Position numbers and translations under genes: made by a program. From the NCBI RefSeq assembly GCF_964022235.1, contig NZ_CAXHZL010000005.1, positions 124,001 through 188,000 on the forward strand: a DNA stretch of 64,000 nucleotides. Reading direction: 5' to 3'. The stretch comes from Limimaricola sp964022235 (GTDB taxonomy: Bacteria > Pseudomonadota > Alphaproteobacteria > Rhodobacterales > Rhodobacteraceae). The notes beneath the pieces are model-generated. The model saw only the letters and a program-made list of their open reading frames with translations, was not told the DNA's origin and made no database searches. Below, in pieces: positions 8,114 to 17,658 of the stretch (positions are counted from its first letter, which is position 1; the number at the start of each line of letters is the position of its first letter).

Positions 8114-10054
8114 TCAGGCCCGCCTGCCCAGCACCTCGACGCCCAGCACCGAAAGCACCTTTTCCTCGATATGCCGCGCCGAGAGTTGGGCGGTCTCGTA
8201 CATGTCCGAAGGGCTCGCCTGATCGATGAAGATGTCAGGCAGCACCATGGAGCGGAACTTCAGCCCGTGGTCGAACACGCCCTCGTCCGACAGAAGCTGC
8301 GCAACGTGACTGCCAAAGCCGCCCACGGCCCCTTCCTCGATGGTGATGAGCGCCTCGTGCTCTTCGGCCAGCTTCAGGATCATCTCGCGGTCCAGCGGCT
8401 TGGCGAAACGCGCATCGGCGATGGTCGGCGTGATGCCGCGCGCGCCGAGCGCCTCGGCGGCCTTCACCACCTCCGAGAGCCGCGTGCCGAACGACAGGAT
8501 CGCCACCCGGCTGCCCTCCTGCACGATCCGCCCCTTCCCGATCTCGAGCGGCTCCGCCTCCGCGGGGATCTCGACGCCGACGCCTTCGCCGCGTGGAAAG
8601 CGGAAGGCGATGGGGCCTTCGTCATGCGCGGCGGCCGTGACGACCATGCGGGCCAGTTCCGCCTCGTCGGCGGCGGCCATTACCACCATGCCCGGCAGGT
8701 TCGCCATGAAGCCCACGTCGAACGATCCGGCATGGGTCGCGCCGTCGGCCCCCACGAGACCGGCGCGGTCGATGGCAAAGCGCACGGGAAGCCGCTGGAT
8801 CGCGACGTCGTGCACCACCTGATCGTAGCCGCGCTGCAAGAAGGTCGAATAGATCGCGCAGAAGGGCTTCATGCCGCCCGCCGCGAGACCGGCGGCAAAG
8901 GTCACCGCGTGCTGCTCGGCAATGCCCACGTCGAAGCAACGGCTGGCGTAGCGGTCCATGAACCGGGCCAATCCCGTACCGTCCGGCATCGCCGCCGTCA
9001 CGGCGACGATCTTGTCGTCTTTCTCGGCTGCTTTGATCAGGCTCTCTGAAAACACCGATGTGTAGGATGGCGCATTGCTCTTGGCTTTGGCCTGCTCGCC
9101 CGAGATCACGTCGAACTTGGCCGTTGCATGCCCTTTGTCGGAGGCGGCCTCGGCGGGGGCATACCCCTTGCCCTTCTTCGTGATGGCATGGATCAGGATC
9201 GGCCCGCCTGCGCGCGATTTCACCGTGCGCAGCACCGACAGAAGCTGCTCCATGTCGTGCCCGTCGATCGGGCCGATGTAGGAAAAGCCCAGCTCCTCGA
9301 ACAGGGTGCCGCCGACGGTCATGTGCTTGAACACGTCCTTGGCCCGCTTCGCCCCCTCCTGAAAGGGCGGCGGCAGGAAGCTGACGGCTCCCTTGGCGAG
9401 CGCCTTGAACTCCTGAAACGGCGCACCGGCGTAGAGCCGCGACAGATAGGAGGACATCGCGCCCACCGGGGGGGCGATGCTCATCTCGTTGTCGTTAAGG
9501 ATGACGATCATCCGCTTGCCCAGATGGCCCGCGTTGTTCATCGCCTCATAGGCCATGCCGGCGCTCATCGCGCCGTCGCCGATCACCGCGATGCAATCGC
9601 CGACGCTCTCGCCCTCGAGCCCGCGCCCGCCGAGATCCCGCGCCGCCGCCATGCCGAGCGCCGCCGAGATCGAGGTCGAGCTATGGGCGGTGCCGAAAGG
9701 GTCGTAGGGGGACTCCGAACGCTTGGTAAAGCCCGATAGCCCGTCCTTCTGGCGCAGCGTGCGGATACGGTCTCGGCGGCCCGTCAGGATCTTGTGCGGA
9801 TAGGACTGGTGGCTCACGTCCCAGATCAGCCGGTCGCGCGGCGTGTCGAACACCGCGTGCAGCGCCACGGTCAGCTCGACCACGCCGAGGCCCGCGCCCA
9901 AGTGCCCTCCGGTCTCGCTCACCGCCGAAATGGTCTCGGCGCGCAGCTCGTCGGCGAGGCGTTTCAGCTCGGCGTCGCTCAGCCGCTTCATGTCGGCGGG
10001 GATCTTCACCCGGTCGAGAACGGGCGTGATGGGGCGGTTCGGCGTCTGGGTCAT
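8114..10054 (-). CDS. dxs: 1-deoxy-D-xylulose-5-phosphate synthase
   Basis: A 646-residue thiamine-diphosphate enzyme that condenses pyruvate and glyceraldehyde 3-phosphate in the first step of the MEP isoprenoid pathway. The ThDP motif is clear (GDGAMSAGMAYEAMNNAG ... LNDNEMSI), preceded by WDVSHQSYPHKILTGR; the transketolase central and C-terminal domains are complete, including DVGIAEQHAVTFAAG with the catalytic glutamate. It is the last gene of the deacetylase-xseB-ispA-dxs operon, 17 bases after ispA, placing precursor synthesis and prenyl chain elongation together. Confidence 0.97.
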   Translation of the reverse strand: MTQTPNRPITPVLDRVKIPADMKRLSDAELKRLADELRAETISAVSETGGHLGAGLGVVELTVALHAVFDTPRDRLIWDVSHQSYPHKILTGRRDRIRTLRQKDGLSGFTKRSESPYDPFGTAHSSTSISAALGMAAARDLGGRGLEGESVGDCIAVIGDGAMSAGMAYEAMNNAGHLGKRMIVILNDNEMSIAPPVGAMSSYLSRLYAGAPFQEFKALAKGAVSFLPPPFQEGAKRAKDVFKHMTVGGTLFEELGFSYIGPIDGHDMEQLLSVLRTVKSRAGGPILIHAITKKGKGYAPAEAASDKGHATAKFDVISGEQAKAKSNAPSYTSVFSESLIKAAEKDDKIVAVTAAMPDGTGLARFMDRYASRCFDVGIAEQHAVTFAAGLAAGGMKPFCAIYSTFLQRGYDQVVHDVAIQRLPVRFAIDRAGLVGADGATHAGSFDVGFMANLPGMVVMAAADEAELARMVVTAAAHDEGPIAFRFPRGEGVGVEIPAEAEPLEIGKGRIVQEGSRVAILSFGTRLSEVVKAAEALGARGITPTIADARFAKPLDREMILKLAEEHEALITIEEGAVGGFGSHVAQLLSDEGVFDHGLKFRSMVLPDIFIDQASPSDMYETAQLSARHIEEKVLSVLGVEVLGRRA

Positions 10055-10071
10055 GGCGAGCCCCCTGATGT

Positions 10072-10938
10072 TCAGTTGTCGCGCGCGATAACGAAGCGGG
10101 CGGTTTCGTGCAAGGTTTCCGCCTGCGCGCCGTAAGGCGACAGCGCGTCACAGGCGGCCTCGACCAGTTCGGCGGCGCGCAGCTTCGCGGCCTCGAGCCC
10201 GAGCAGCGACACGAAGGTCGCCTTGCCCGCCGCATCGTCCTTGCGCAGCGCCTTGCCCATCTTTTCGGCGTCCCCCTCCACGTCGAGGATGTCGTCCGCG
10301 ATCTGAAAGGCAAGGCCAAGTGCTGCAGCGTAACGCCCCAAGGGGCGCGCATCGGCCCCCGCCATCACCGCGCCTGCCTCGGCGGACCAGCGGATCAGCG
10401 CCCCGGTCTTGCCTTGCTGCAGCTCGGTGATCTGATCGAGGTCGAGAGGCAGGTCCGCGCTTTCGGCCATGATGTCGCGCGCTTGCCCACCGACCATGCC
10501 CGCGATTCCGCTCGCGCGGGCGAGCGCAAGGCACAGATCGGCGCGGTGCGGCCCCACGGCGGGATCGGCGCAAAGCTCGAAGCCCAGGCTTTGCAGCGCG
10601 TCGCCCGCGAGGATCGCGGTCGCCTCGTCCCAGGCGACATGCACGGTGGGCCGCCCGCGGCGCAGGTCGTCATCGTCCATCGCGGGGAGATCGTCATGCA
10701 CGAGGGAATAGGCGTGCAGCGCCTCGATCCCGGCGGCGGGCAGCAACGCTGCTGCGCGATCCACACCATGCAGCCGCGCGCCTTCGAGCACGAGAAAACC
10801 GCGCAGCCCCTTGCCGCCCGCGACCGCGTGCTCCATCGCGCGGGCCACCGGCAGGTCGTGACCCGCGAGCCTGTCGCGCAGCAAACTTTGGGTCTCGCGT
10901 CCGGCCTCGGCCAGAGCGGCCGCAAAGCCCTCAGCCAT
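10072..10938 (-). CDS. ispA: Polyprenyl synthetase (farnesyl/geranylgeranyl diphosphate synthase type)
   Basis: Encodes 288 residues with the first aspartate-rich motif DDLPAMDDDDLRRG and the second motif FQIADDILDVEGD of trans-prenyltransferases, plus GKGLRGFLVLEGARLHG near the N-terminus. Length and neighbours fit IspA, which makes farnesyl diphosphate from IPP and DMAPP; chain length cannot be fixed from sequence. The start at 10938 overlaps the xseB stop by eight bases; a longer frame from 11025 has an Arg/Pro-rich extension that is an xseB shadow. Confidence 0.93.
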   Translation of the reverse strand: MAEGFAAALAEAGRETQSLLRDRLAGHDLPVARAMEHAVAGGKGLRGFLVLEGARLHGVDRAAALLPAAGIEALHAYSLVHDDLPAMDDDDLRRGRPTVHVAWDEATAILAGDALQSLGFELCADPAVGPHRADLCLALARASGIAGMVGGQARDIMAESADLPLDLDQITELQQGKTGALIRWSAEAGAVMAGADARPLGRYAAALGLAFQIADDILDVEGDAEKMGKALRKDDAAGKATFVSLLGLEAAKLRAAELVEAACDALSPYGAQAETLHETARFVIARDN

Positions 10939-11173
10939 CGAGCGGCGCGGTGCCCTGCGCCTGCCCGTCGGGCCCTTGGGTGATCTTGGCGACCTTTTCC
11001 TCGGCCTCGGCCAACTGCTTTTCACAGCGGGCCTTCAGCTCGGCCCCGCGCTGATACAGCGCGATGGAATCGTCGAGCGCGACATCGCCGCGCTCAAGCT
11101 TGCCCACCACCTGCTCCAGTTCCTTGATCGCCGCTTCGAAGCTCAGTTCCCCGACGGGTGTCGCATCGCTCAT
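10931..11173 (-). CDS. xseB: Exodeoxyribonuclease VII small subunit
   Basis: Encodes 80 residues with the typical FEAAIKELEQVVGKLERGDV, LDDSIALYQRGAEL and CEKQLAEAEEKV helices of XseB, which binds the XseA nuclease to form exodeoxyribonuclease VII. xseA is not in the window. Its start overlaps the stop of the deacetylase-like gene (ATGA) and its stop overlaps ispA, so the three are tightly coupled. The tail after KITQG is Gln/Gly/Pro-rich and variable. Confidence 0.93.
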   Translation of the reverse strand: MSDATPVGELSFEAAIKELEQVVGKLERGDVALDDSIALYQRGAELKARCEKQLAEAEEKVAKITQGPDGQAQGTAPLDG

Positions 11174-12096
11174 CGCCCGCGTTCCTCCAGTATTCTCACA
11201 TGGGCGGCCACCGAGGCCGCCAGCGCCTCAAGGTCATAACCGCCTTCGAGCGCGGAGACCACGCGCCCCGCGCACAGATCGTCGGCCAGATCGCAGATCC
11301 GGGACGTGATCGTCGCGAAGTCCTCGGCCTCCAGCATCAGCCCGGCCAAGGGATCGGCGCGATGCGCGTCGAACCCCGCCGAGATGAGAATCAACTCGGG
11401 CGCATGGGTCGCGACCCTTGGAAACACCCCGCGCTTCAGCGCCGCCAACATCCCCGCCCCGTCGCAGCCTGCGCGCAGGCCGACGTTGACGACCGTGCCA
11501 TGCGGGCCGGTGTCGGAGGGATCGCCGGTGCCCGGATAAAGTGGCCGCTCATGGGTCGAGCAGAACAGGATGCGCGGATCGTCTTCGACCAGATCCTGCG
11601 TGCCGTTGCCGTGATGCACGTCGAAATCGATGATGGCCACGCGTGAGAGCCCATGGTGGTCGAGCGCGTATTTGGCGGCAGCGGCGACATTGCCCAGAAG
11701 GCAGAAGCCCATCGCGGTTTCGCGCTCGGCGTGGTGCCCCGGCGGACGCATCGCGCAAAACGCATTGGCCGCCTCGCCCGAGAGCACCAGATCCACCGCC
11801 CGGATCGCCGCCCCCGCGCCGCGCCACGCAGCCCCGAGGCTGCCCGACGACAGCCATGTGTCGGCATCGATCTGGCGGGTGCCGTGCTCGGGCGTGTCGC
11901 GGCGCAGATCGTCGAGATAGGATTTCGGATGCACACGCAGCAGGTCCGCCTCGGCGGCGAGCGGCGCCTTGATGCGCATCAGGTCCATGCCTTCGAGCGC
12001 GCCAAGCACGGCGTCGAGCCGCGCCACCTGCTCGGGATGGCCGGGGGGCGTGGCGTGGTCGAAACCGTCGGGATGGGTGAGGAGTGCTGTGGTCAT
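11170..12096 (-). CDS. Histone deacetylase family protein (acetylpolyamine amidohydrolase-like)
   Basis: A 308-residue class II-type zinc deacetylase: RPPGHHAERETAMGFC carries the catalytic His pair, AIIDFDVHHGNGTQ the zinc-binding Asp and His, ISAGFDAHRADPLAG the second zinc Asp, and EGGYDLEAL the catalytic Tyr region. The bacterial substrate is unknown; acetylated polyamines or proteins are both possible. The start at 12096 follows the non-coding gap behind the response regulator; the frame stays open further upstream only as a shadow of that gene. It heads the operon with xseB, ispA and dxs. Confidence 0.93.
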   Translation of the reverse strand: MTTALLTHPDGFDHATPPGHPEQVARLDAVLGALEGMDLMRIKAPLAAEADLLRVHPKSYLDDLRRDTPEHGTRQIDADTWLSSGSLGAAWRGAGAAIRAVDLVLSGEAANAFCAMRPPGHHAERETAMGFCLLGNVAAAAKYALDHHGLSRVAIIDFDVHHGNGTQDLVEDDPRILFCSTHERPLYPGTGDPSDTGPHGTVVNVGLRAGCDGAGMLAALKRGVFPRVATHAPELILISAGFDAHRADPLAGLMLEAEDFATITSRICDLADDLCAGRVVSALEGGYDLEALAASVAAHVRILEERGR

Positions 12097-12191
12097 GGCG
12101 GCAGGCAATCCCAGATCGCGCCGAGGCGCAAGCGCCACGCCATCACCCAAGCGCGAGCCGCGCCTGTCCCGCTCCCATCGCCATAAAGGTC

Positions 12192-12893
12192 TCAGTCCGG
12201 TGTCAGCATGTAGCCTTCGCCGCGCACCGTCTGCAGGTAGCGTGGCTGGCGCGGATCGGTCTCGAACTTGCGCCTTAGCCGTGTGATCTGCACGTCGACC
12301 GCGCGCTCTTGGCTTTGGCCACCGCCCCGGCCCAACTCCTCGACGAGATGGGCACGGGTCACCGGCTCGCGCGGCTGCGCGGCAAAGATCCGCATCAGCT
12401 GCGATTCGGTCGCGGTCAGGCGAATCCGGTCCTCGCCCTCCCACATCTCGCCGCGCGCCACGTCGTAGCGCACCGGCCCCAGCTCCAGCATGGTGGGCCC
12501 TTCGGGTTCCGGCTCGGGCACCGGCTGACGCCGCAGCACGGCGTTGATCCGAAGCAGCAGTTCCTTGGGGTCGAAGGGCTTGGCGAGGTAGTCGTCGGCC
12601 CCGGCCTCGAGCCCCATGATCCGGTCCTCGGTCTCGCCGCGAGCGGTGAGCAGCAGGATCGGCACCGGCAATGTCGCGCGCAGCGACCGGCACAGCGAAA
12701 TGCCATCCTCGCCGGGCATCATGACATCCATGACGATGAGATCGAAGTCGAGTCCCGACAGCAGGCGGCGCGCATGGCCCGCATCACGCGCCCCTGTCAC
12801 GAGGTAGCCGTGCCGCGCGAGGAACTTCTGCAGCAGCCCCCGCAGCCTTGCGTCGTCGTCGACCACCAGAAGATGCGCGAGATCGGTGCTCAT
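12192..12893 (-). CDS. OmpR/PhoB-family response regulator, PetR-like
   Basis: About 233 residues. The receiver domain has VVDDDARLR, phospho-acceptor Asp in DLIVMDVMMPGEDG and Lys in YLAKPFDPKELL; a winged-helix DNA-binding domain follows with LTATESQLMRIFAAQPREPV and VDVQITRLRRKFE. No histidine kinase gene lies next to it. The start at 12893 is preferred over the ATG three bases earlier because AAGGAG then has a six-base spacer. Its start overlaps the MarR stop. This pair resembles petP-petR of Rhodobacter, where PetR is needed for cytochrome bc1 synthesis; that identification is from memory of the family arrangement. Confidence 0.88.
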   Translation of the reverse strand: MSTDLAHLLVVDDDARLRGLLQKFLARHGYLVTGARDAGHARRLLSGLDFDLIVMDVMMPGEDGISLCRSLRATLPVPILLLTARGETEDRIMGLEAGADDYLAKPFDPKELLLRINAVLRRQPVPEPEPEGPTMLELGPVRYDVARGEMWEGEDRIRLTATESQLMRIFAAQPREPVTRAHLVEELGRGGGQSQERAVDVQITRLRRKFETDPRQPRYLQTVRGEGYMLTPD

Positions 12894-13399
12894 CATCCGC
12901 TCCTTCCGGCCAAGGCCTCGTATTGGCGGCGGCTTTCGTCATCCATCATCGCTTCGAGCACCTGCCGGAACCCGGCCACCGCGACCGGCCCGGCGGTGCG
13001 GTAGGCGGCACGCATCCGCTCTCGCTGCGCGTCGGACAGCTCGCGCTCCAGCCGTGCACCTTCCTCTGTCAGGTGCAGGTGCCGCTCGCGCCGGTCGCGC
13101 CGCCCCACCCGCGCCTCGACCAGCCCTGCCGCGATCAAGGCCCGAAGCACCCGGTTCAGCGATTGCTTGGTGACGCCCAAAAGCGCCATCAGGTTCGACA
13201 CGGTGGTGCCCGGGGAGCGGTGGATGAAGTGGATCGCCCGGTGATGCGCACGGCCCATCTCGCGCCCTTCGAGGATGCGGTCGGGATCGGCGGTAAAGCC
13301 GCGATAGGCGAAGAACATCGCCTCGATGCCCTTTCTGAGCTGCTCGTCCGTCAGGAAGAGGAGGCTCGATCCCCCCTGCGGCGCCGGTGCCTCGGCCAT
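12893..13399 (-). CDS. MarR-family transcriptional regulator, PetP-like
   Basis: A 168-residue protein with a MarR winged-helix core: GTTVSNLMALLGVTKQSLNR is the recognition region, followed by the wing ARVGRRDRRERHLHLTEEG. A C-terminal helix with AGFRQVLEAMMDDESR follows. It overlaps the response regulator gene by a few bases, implying a joint transcript. It is divergent from ilvE, and the 154-base gap has a candidate operator at 13442-13456. Ligand is unknown. Confidence 0.88.
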   Translation of the reverse strand: MAEAPAPQGGSSLLFLTDEQLRKGIEAMFFAYRGFTADPDRILEGREMGRAHHRAIHFIHRSPGTTVSNLMALLGVTKQSLNRVLRALIAAGLVEARVGRRDRRERHLHLTEEGARLERELSDAQRERMRAAYRTAGPVAVAGFRQVLEAMMDDESRRQYEALAGRSG

Positions 13400-13441
13400 G
13401 CGGTGTCGTCCCTTCGGTCGTTCGCCTTTGGGTCACAATAC

Positions 13442-13456
13442 GTCAGCCTTGTTGAC
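13442..13456. promoter_or_regulatory. Candidate operator in the marR/ilvE divergent region
   Basis: GTCAGCCTTGTTGAC is a 15-bp imperfect palindrome (five of seven positions pair) that also contains a TTGAC -35-like core on the plus strand. MarR proteins often bind palindromes near their own promoter, so autoregulation is possible but unproven. Confidence 0.3.
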
Positions 13457-13553
13457 ATTCCAAGAGCGAAGGACTAGCGATCTGCCCCATGAGGCGCAAT
13501 TTTCGGTCTCGGAGACCTGCGCCGGCCCGAATATCTTGACAGGGAGGCACGCC

Positions 13554-14423
13554 ATGTCCGGCGGCTATGACGATCGCGACGGAAAGATCTGGCTCGACGG
13601 CCAGCTTGTGGAATGGCGCGATGCGCAGGTGCACATCCTGACCCATGCGCTGCATTACGCCTCCTCGGTGTTCGAGGGCGAGCGCTGCTACGACGGCAAG
13701 ATCTTCAAGGGTGTCGAGCACTCCAAACGGCTGCGCACCTCGGCCGAGCTGCTCGATTTCGAGATCCCCTATTCGGTCGAGGAGATCGAGGCGGCGAAAT
13801 ATGCGGTGCTCGAGGCCAACGGCTGGTCCAACGCCTATGTGCGCGCCCTCGCATGGCGCGGCGCCGGTCCCGACATGGGCGTGGCGTCCTTGCGCAACCC
13901 GGTGCGCATGGCCGTCGCGGCTTGGGAATGGGGCAGCTATTACGGCGACGCCAAGATGAAGGGCGCCAAGCTCGACATCGCCAAGTGGAAGCGCCCGAGC
14001 CCCGAGACCGCGCCGTCTCAGGCCAAGGCCGCCGGTCTCTACATGATCTGCACCATGTCCAAGCACGCCGCCGAGGCCAAAGGCTGCTCGGACGCGCTGA
14101 TGTTCGACTATCGCGGCTACGTGGCCGAGGCGACCGGCGCCAACATGTTCTTCGTCAAGGACGGCGAGGTGCACACGCCGCTGGCCGATTGCTTCCTCAA
14201 CGGCATCACGCGCCAGACCGTGATCGCGATGCTCAAGGAAAAGGGCATCACCGTGCACGAGCGTCACATCATGCCCGAGGAGCTCGAGGGCTTCGAGCAG
14301 TGCTGGCTCACCGGCACCGCCGCCGAGGTCACCCCGGTGGGGCAGATCGGCGATTACACCTTCGAGGTCGGCGCGCTGACCCGCGACGTGGCCGAGAGCT
14401 ACGAGAAGCTCGTGCGCGCCTGA
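13554..14423 (+). CDS. ilvE: Branched-chain amino acid aminotransferase
   Basis: A 289-residue fold-type IV PLP aminotransferase, transferring amino groups in the last step of valine, leucine and isoleucine synthesis. ILTHALHYASSVFEGERCYD is the N-terminal signature, the PLP lysine is in PSQAKAAGLYMICTMSK, and DYRGYVAEATGANMFFVKDG and LTGTAAEVTPV bind the cofactor phosphate. The start at 13554 follows AGGGAGG; frames extended upstream have no family similarity. A terminator follows, so it is monocistronic. Confidence 0.95.
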   Translation: MSGGYDDRDGKIWLDGQLVEWRDAQVHILTHALHYASSVFEGERCYDGKIFKGVEHSKRLRTSAELLDFEIPYSVEEIEAAKYAVLEANGWSNAYVRALAWRGAGPDMGVASLRNPVRMAVAAWEWGSYYGDAKMKGAKLDIAKWKRPSPETAPSQAKAAGLYMICTMSKHAAEAKGCSDALMFDYRGYVAEATGANMFFVKDGEVHTPLADCFLNGITRQTVIAMLKEKGITVHERHIMPEELEGFEQCWLTGTAAEVTPVGQIGDYTFEVGALTRDVAESYEKLVRA

Positions 14424-14447
14424 ACCGAAGCTCATGCCGACAACGAG

Positions 14448-14477
14448 GGGGCGGGGCCGTATGGTCCTGCCCCTTTT
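14448..14477 (+). terminator. Rho-independent terminator after ilvE
   Basis: An 11-bp stem with two G-T pairs (14448-14458 with 14463-14473) and a four-base loop is followed by TTTT, 25 bases after the ilvE stop. The 160 bases from there to the convergent DUF1294 gene show nothing further. Confidence 0.8.
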
Positions 14478-14641
14478 GATTTCCAGCACCAGTCAGACGA
14501 TTGCGGGCCTCTCGAGCATGGTGGAGACCCTAATGCTCCGCCTCTACACGACCGCCCTGACCGGCTGGCCTGCACCTGCCTATAGCCCGCGGTTGATCCT
14601 GACCGCGGCCCCTGCTGCTCGTTCTGTCACGGGCTCCGGCT

Positions 14642-15025
14642 CTACGGCGCCCCCTGCCAGAGCGCCCCTGCCGACAGGGTCACGGCCTCTGCCAGCCCCT
14701 GCGCTGCCATTTCGATTGCACGGCGTGTCGGTTCGGACCAAATCAGCACCGCCCCGAGTACGGCGACGAACACCGCCTGACCGGCGACGATCCGGTTCAG
14801 ACGCCGCGCGAAGGGCTGCTTTCGGGTCTTGTGCCGCAACCGGTGCTGCGCCGACTTGGCCCCGATCCCGCCGCCCAGTGCTGCCAGCCACAACAGCCGT
14901 CGCTCGGACACCCTGCGCCCAGCGCTCTGCGCGCGCCGCTTGTCATGCGCATAGATCGCGAAGACCATGAGGTTGATCATCCCCAGACCCGCTGTGGCGA
15001 TCACCAGCCCCTGCACCCATGCCAT
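14642..15025 (-). CDS. DUF1294 family membrane protein
   Basis: Encodes 127 residues. A hydrophobic N-terminal helix (about 5-25) is followed by YAHDKRRAQSAGRRVSERRL, the DKRRA motif of DUF1294, then LLWLAALGGGIGAKSAQHRL and RHKTRKQPF, also family signatures. A third hydrophobic segment (about 80-96) ends the conserved part. Function is unknown; related domains are often fused to cold-shock domains. The start at 15025 follows AAAGG. It appears to be a single gene. Confidence 0.85.
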   Translation of the reverse strand: MAWVQGLVIATAGLGMINLMVFAIYAHDKRRAQSAGRRVSERRLLWLAALGGGIGAKSAQHRLRHKTRKQPFARRLNRIVAGQAVFVAVLGAVLIWSEPTRRAIEMAAQGLAEAVTLSAGALWQGAP

Positions 15026-15077
15026 GCCGTGCGCCTTTCGTCCTTGCTCATGTGATCCCGTTCCCCGGGGGCTGCCC

Positions 15078-16052
15078 TCAGCCGTTGGGACTCATCGCGC
15101 GCCGCCCGCGGTTGCGCTCGAGGCCGAGGCGGTGTTCGCGCCAGATGATCGCGATGCCCGCCGAGATGATGATCGCCGCCCCCGCGAGCATCGCCGCCGT
15201 CGGTATTTCGTCGAACAGGAAATAACCCACTCCAAGCGCCAGCAGCATCGAGGCGTATTCGAACGGCGCGATCAGCGAGGCGTCGGCGTAGCGGTAGCTG
15301 GAGGTCAGAAAGATCTGGCCCAAGCCTCCTAGAAGCCCCGCCGCAACCAGTAGCGCGAAGCTGGCGGGGTCGGGCATGGCCCAGCCGAAGGGCAGCGTCA
15401 GCAGCGACAGAACGCTCGCCGTGGCCGAGAACCAGAACACGATCGTCGCCGTGCCCTCGGTGCGGGTAAGCTTGCGCACGAAAACCTGCGCCAGCGCCGC
15501 GCAGAGCGCGCCGCCCAGCGCCACCACGGCCCCCAGCGTCTCGGCCATGCTGAGCGGGTCAGAGGTCACCGAAAGCCGGGGCGACATGACGATCAGCACC
15601 CCGACGAGCCCCGCCCCCACCGCCGAGAGCCGGAACAGCCGCACCTCTTCGCCCAGAAACATGGCCGCGAGCACCACCACCATCAGCGGCGCCGCATAGC
15701 CGATCGCCGTCACCTCGGGAAACGGCAGCAGCCCCAGCGCGGTGAAGCCGAGACCCATCGCGGCGGTGCCGACAAGACCGCGCCACAGGTGGCCCATTGG
15801 GTTTGGGGTGTCGAGCCCGTGGCGCAACTCGCCACGCCACAACAGCCAGACGATGATGACCGGAAGCGCAAAGAAGGAGCGGAAGAACACCGCTTCGCCG
15901 GGCGGCACCACGTCCGAGGTCGCCTTGATGATCGAGGCCATGGCGACGAAGACGCAGACCGAGGCGACCTTGAACAGGATGCCGCGCATCGGCTGCTGCG
16001 GCGGCGCGGCCACGGGCCGCGCCGGGGTCGGCGAAGTGCTGGGTCGGGGCAT
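15078..16052 (-). CDS. EamA/DMT-family transporter (RhaT/SAM-exporter-like)
   Basis: A 324-residue protein with about ten hydrophobic segments in two EamA repeats, starting around residue 24 after a proline-rich cytoplasmic leader. It has FRSFFALPVIIVWLLWRGEL, the ITAIGYAAPLMVV-like segment in the first repeat, and YRYADASLIAPFEYASMLLA in the second, typical of the DMT subgroup close to RhaT and SAM transporters. Substrate unknown. The start at 16052 has AAGGA six bases upstream. It is not closely similar to the transporter at 186-1490. Confidence 0.88.
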   Translation of the reverse strand: MPRPSTSPTPARPVAAPPQQPMRGILFKVASVCVFVAMASIIKATSDVVPPGEAVFFRSFFALPVIIVWLLWRGELRHGLDTPNPMGHLWRGLVGTAAMGLGFTALGLLPFPEVTAIGYAAPLMVVVLAAMFLGEEVRLFRLSAVGAGLVGVLIVMSPRLSVTSDPLSMAETLGAVVALGGALCAALAQVFVRKLTRTEGTATIVFWFSATASVLSLLTLPFGWAMPDPASFALLVAAGLLGGLGQIFLTSSYRYADASLIAPFEYASMLLALGVGYFLFDEIPTAAMLAGAAIIISAGIAIIWREHRLGLERNRGRRAMSPNG

Positions 16053-16192
16053 GGGGCATCCTTTCGCCCCGACCCTAGCCGCGCGAGCGGCAGGGGCAAG
16101 CGAGCCGACAGGACTTCTGGCTCACCGGCTGCTGTTTCAAACCCACTGCGCGGCCCGCGCCCCGGCGGCCCGGCAGGGGAACTCTCAGGCTC

Positions 16193-16378
16193 TCAGGCCT
16201 CGCGACCGCGCTCGATCCTCAGGAACTGCCGCATCCGCGTCGCGCCGCGCGACCCGAGGCTGCGGGCATGGAGCCGCTTCACGGAGCGATGCGGGCCCTC
16301 CTCGCGCTCGAGCCGCATGAATTCGCGCGCCTTGATCTCGGTGCGGTCCTTGGGTTTGTCGATCACGTGCTTGGTCAT
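16193..16378 (-). CDS. Small basic hypothetical protein
   Basis: A 61-codon frame, MTKHVIDKPKDRTEIKAREF onward, rich in Arg, Lys, Glu and His with no membrane segment. GGGAGGA lies seven bases before the ATG at 16378, the best argument that it is translated. The 172 bases upstream to queG contain no other gene. I do not recognise the family; the charge pattern would suit a nucleic-acid or ribosome-associated peptide, which is speculation. Confidence 0.55.
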   Translation of the reverse strand: MTKHVIDKPKDRTEIKAREFMRLEREEGPHRSVKRLHARSLGSRGATRMRQFLRIERGREA

Positions 16379-16550
16379 CGAAACGTCCTCCCTTGGGGGT
16401 ATCGCGGGTCTGCAACCTAACCGATCCCAGCGATTCGGTCTGCATCTTTCAAATTAGCCCTCGGGCATGGGCCACTCGCCGCCGGGGACCGCGGCGGGGC
16501 TCTGCCTCAGGACTTGGGCGAAAGCTTAAGCATTCCGGTCTCCTTTGCGG

Positions 16551-17612
<1,062 letters not shown>

Positions 17613-17658
17613 CATTCCTCAAACACCCGATCGGAGCGTCGGCCCCAAACGGGGCGTC

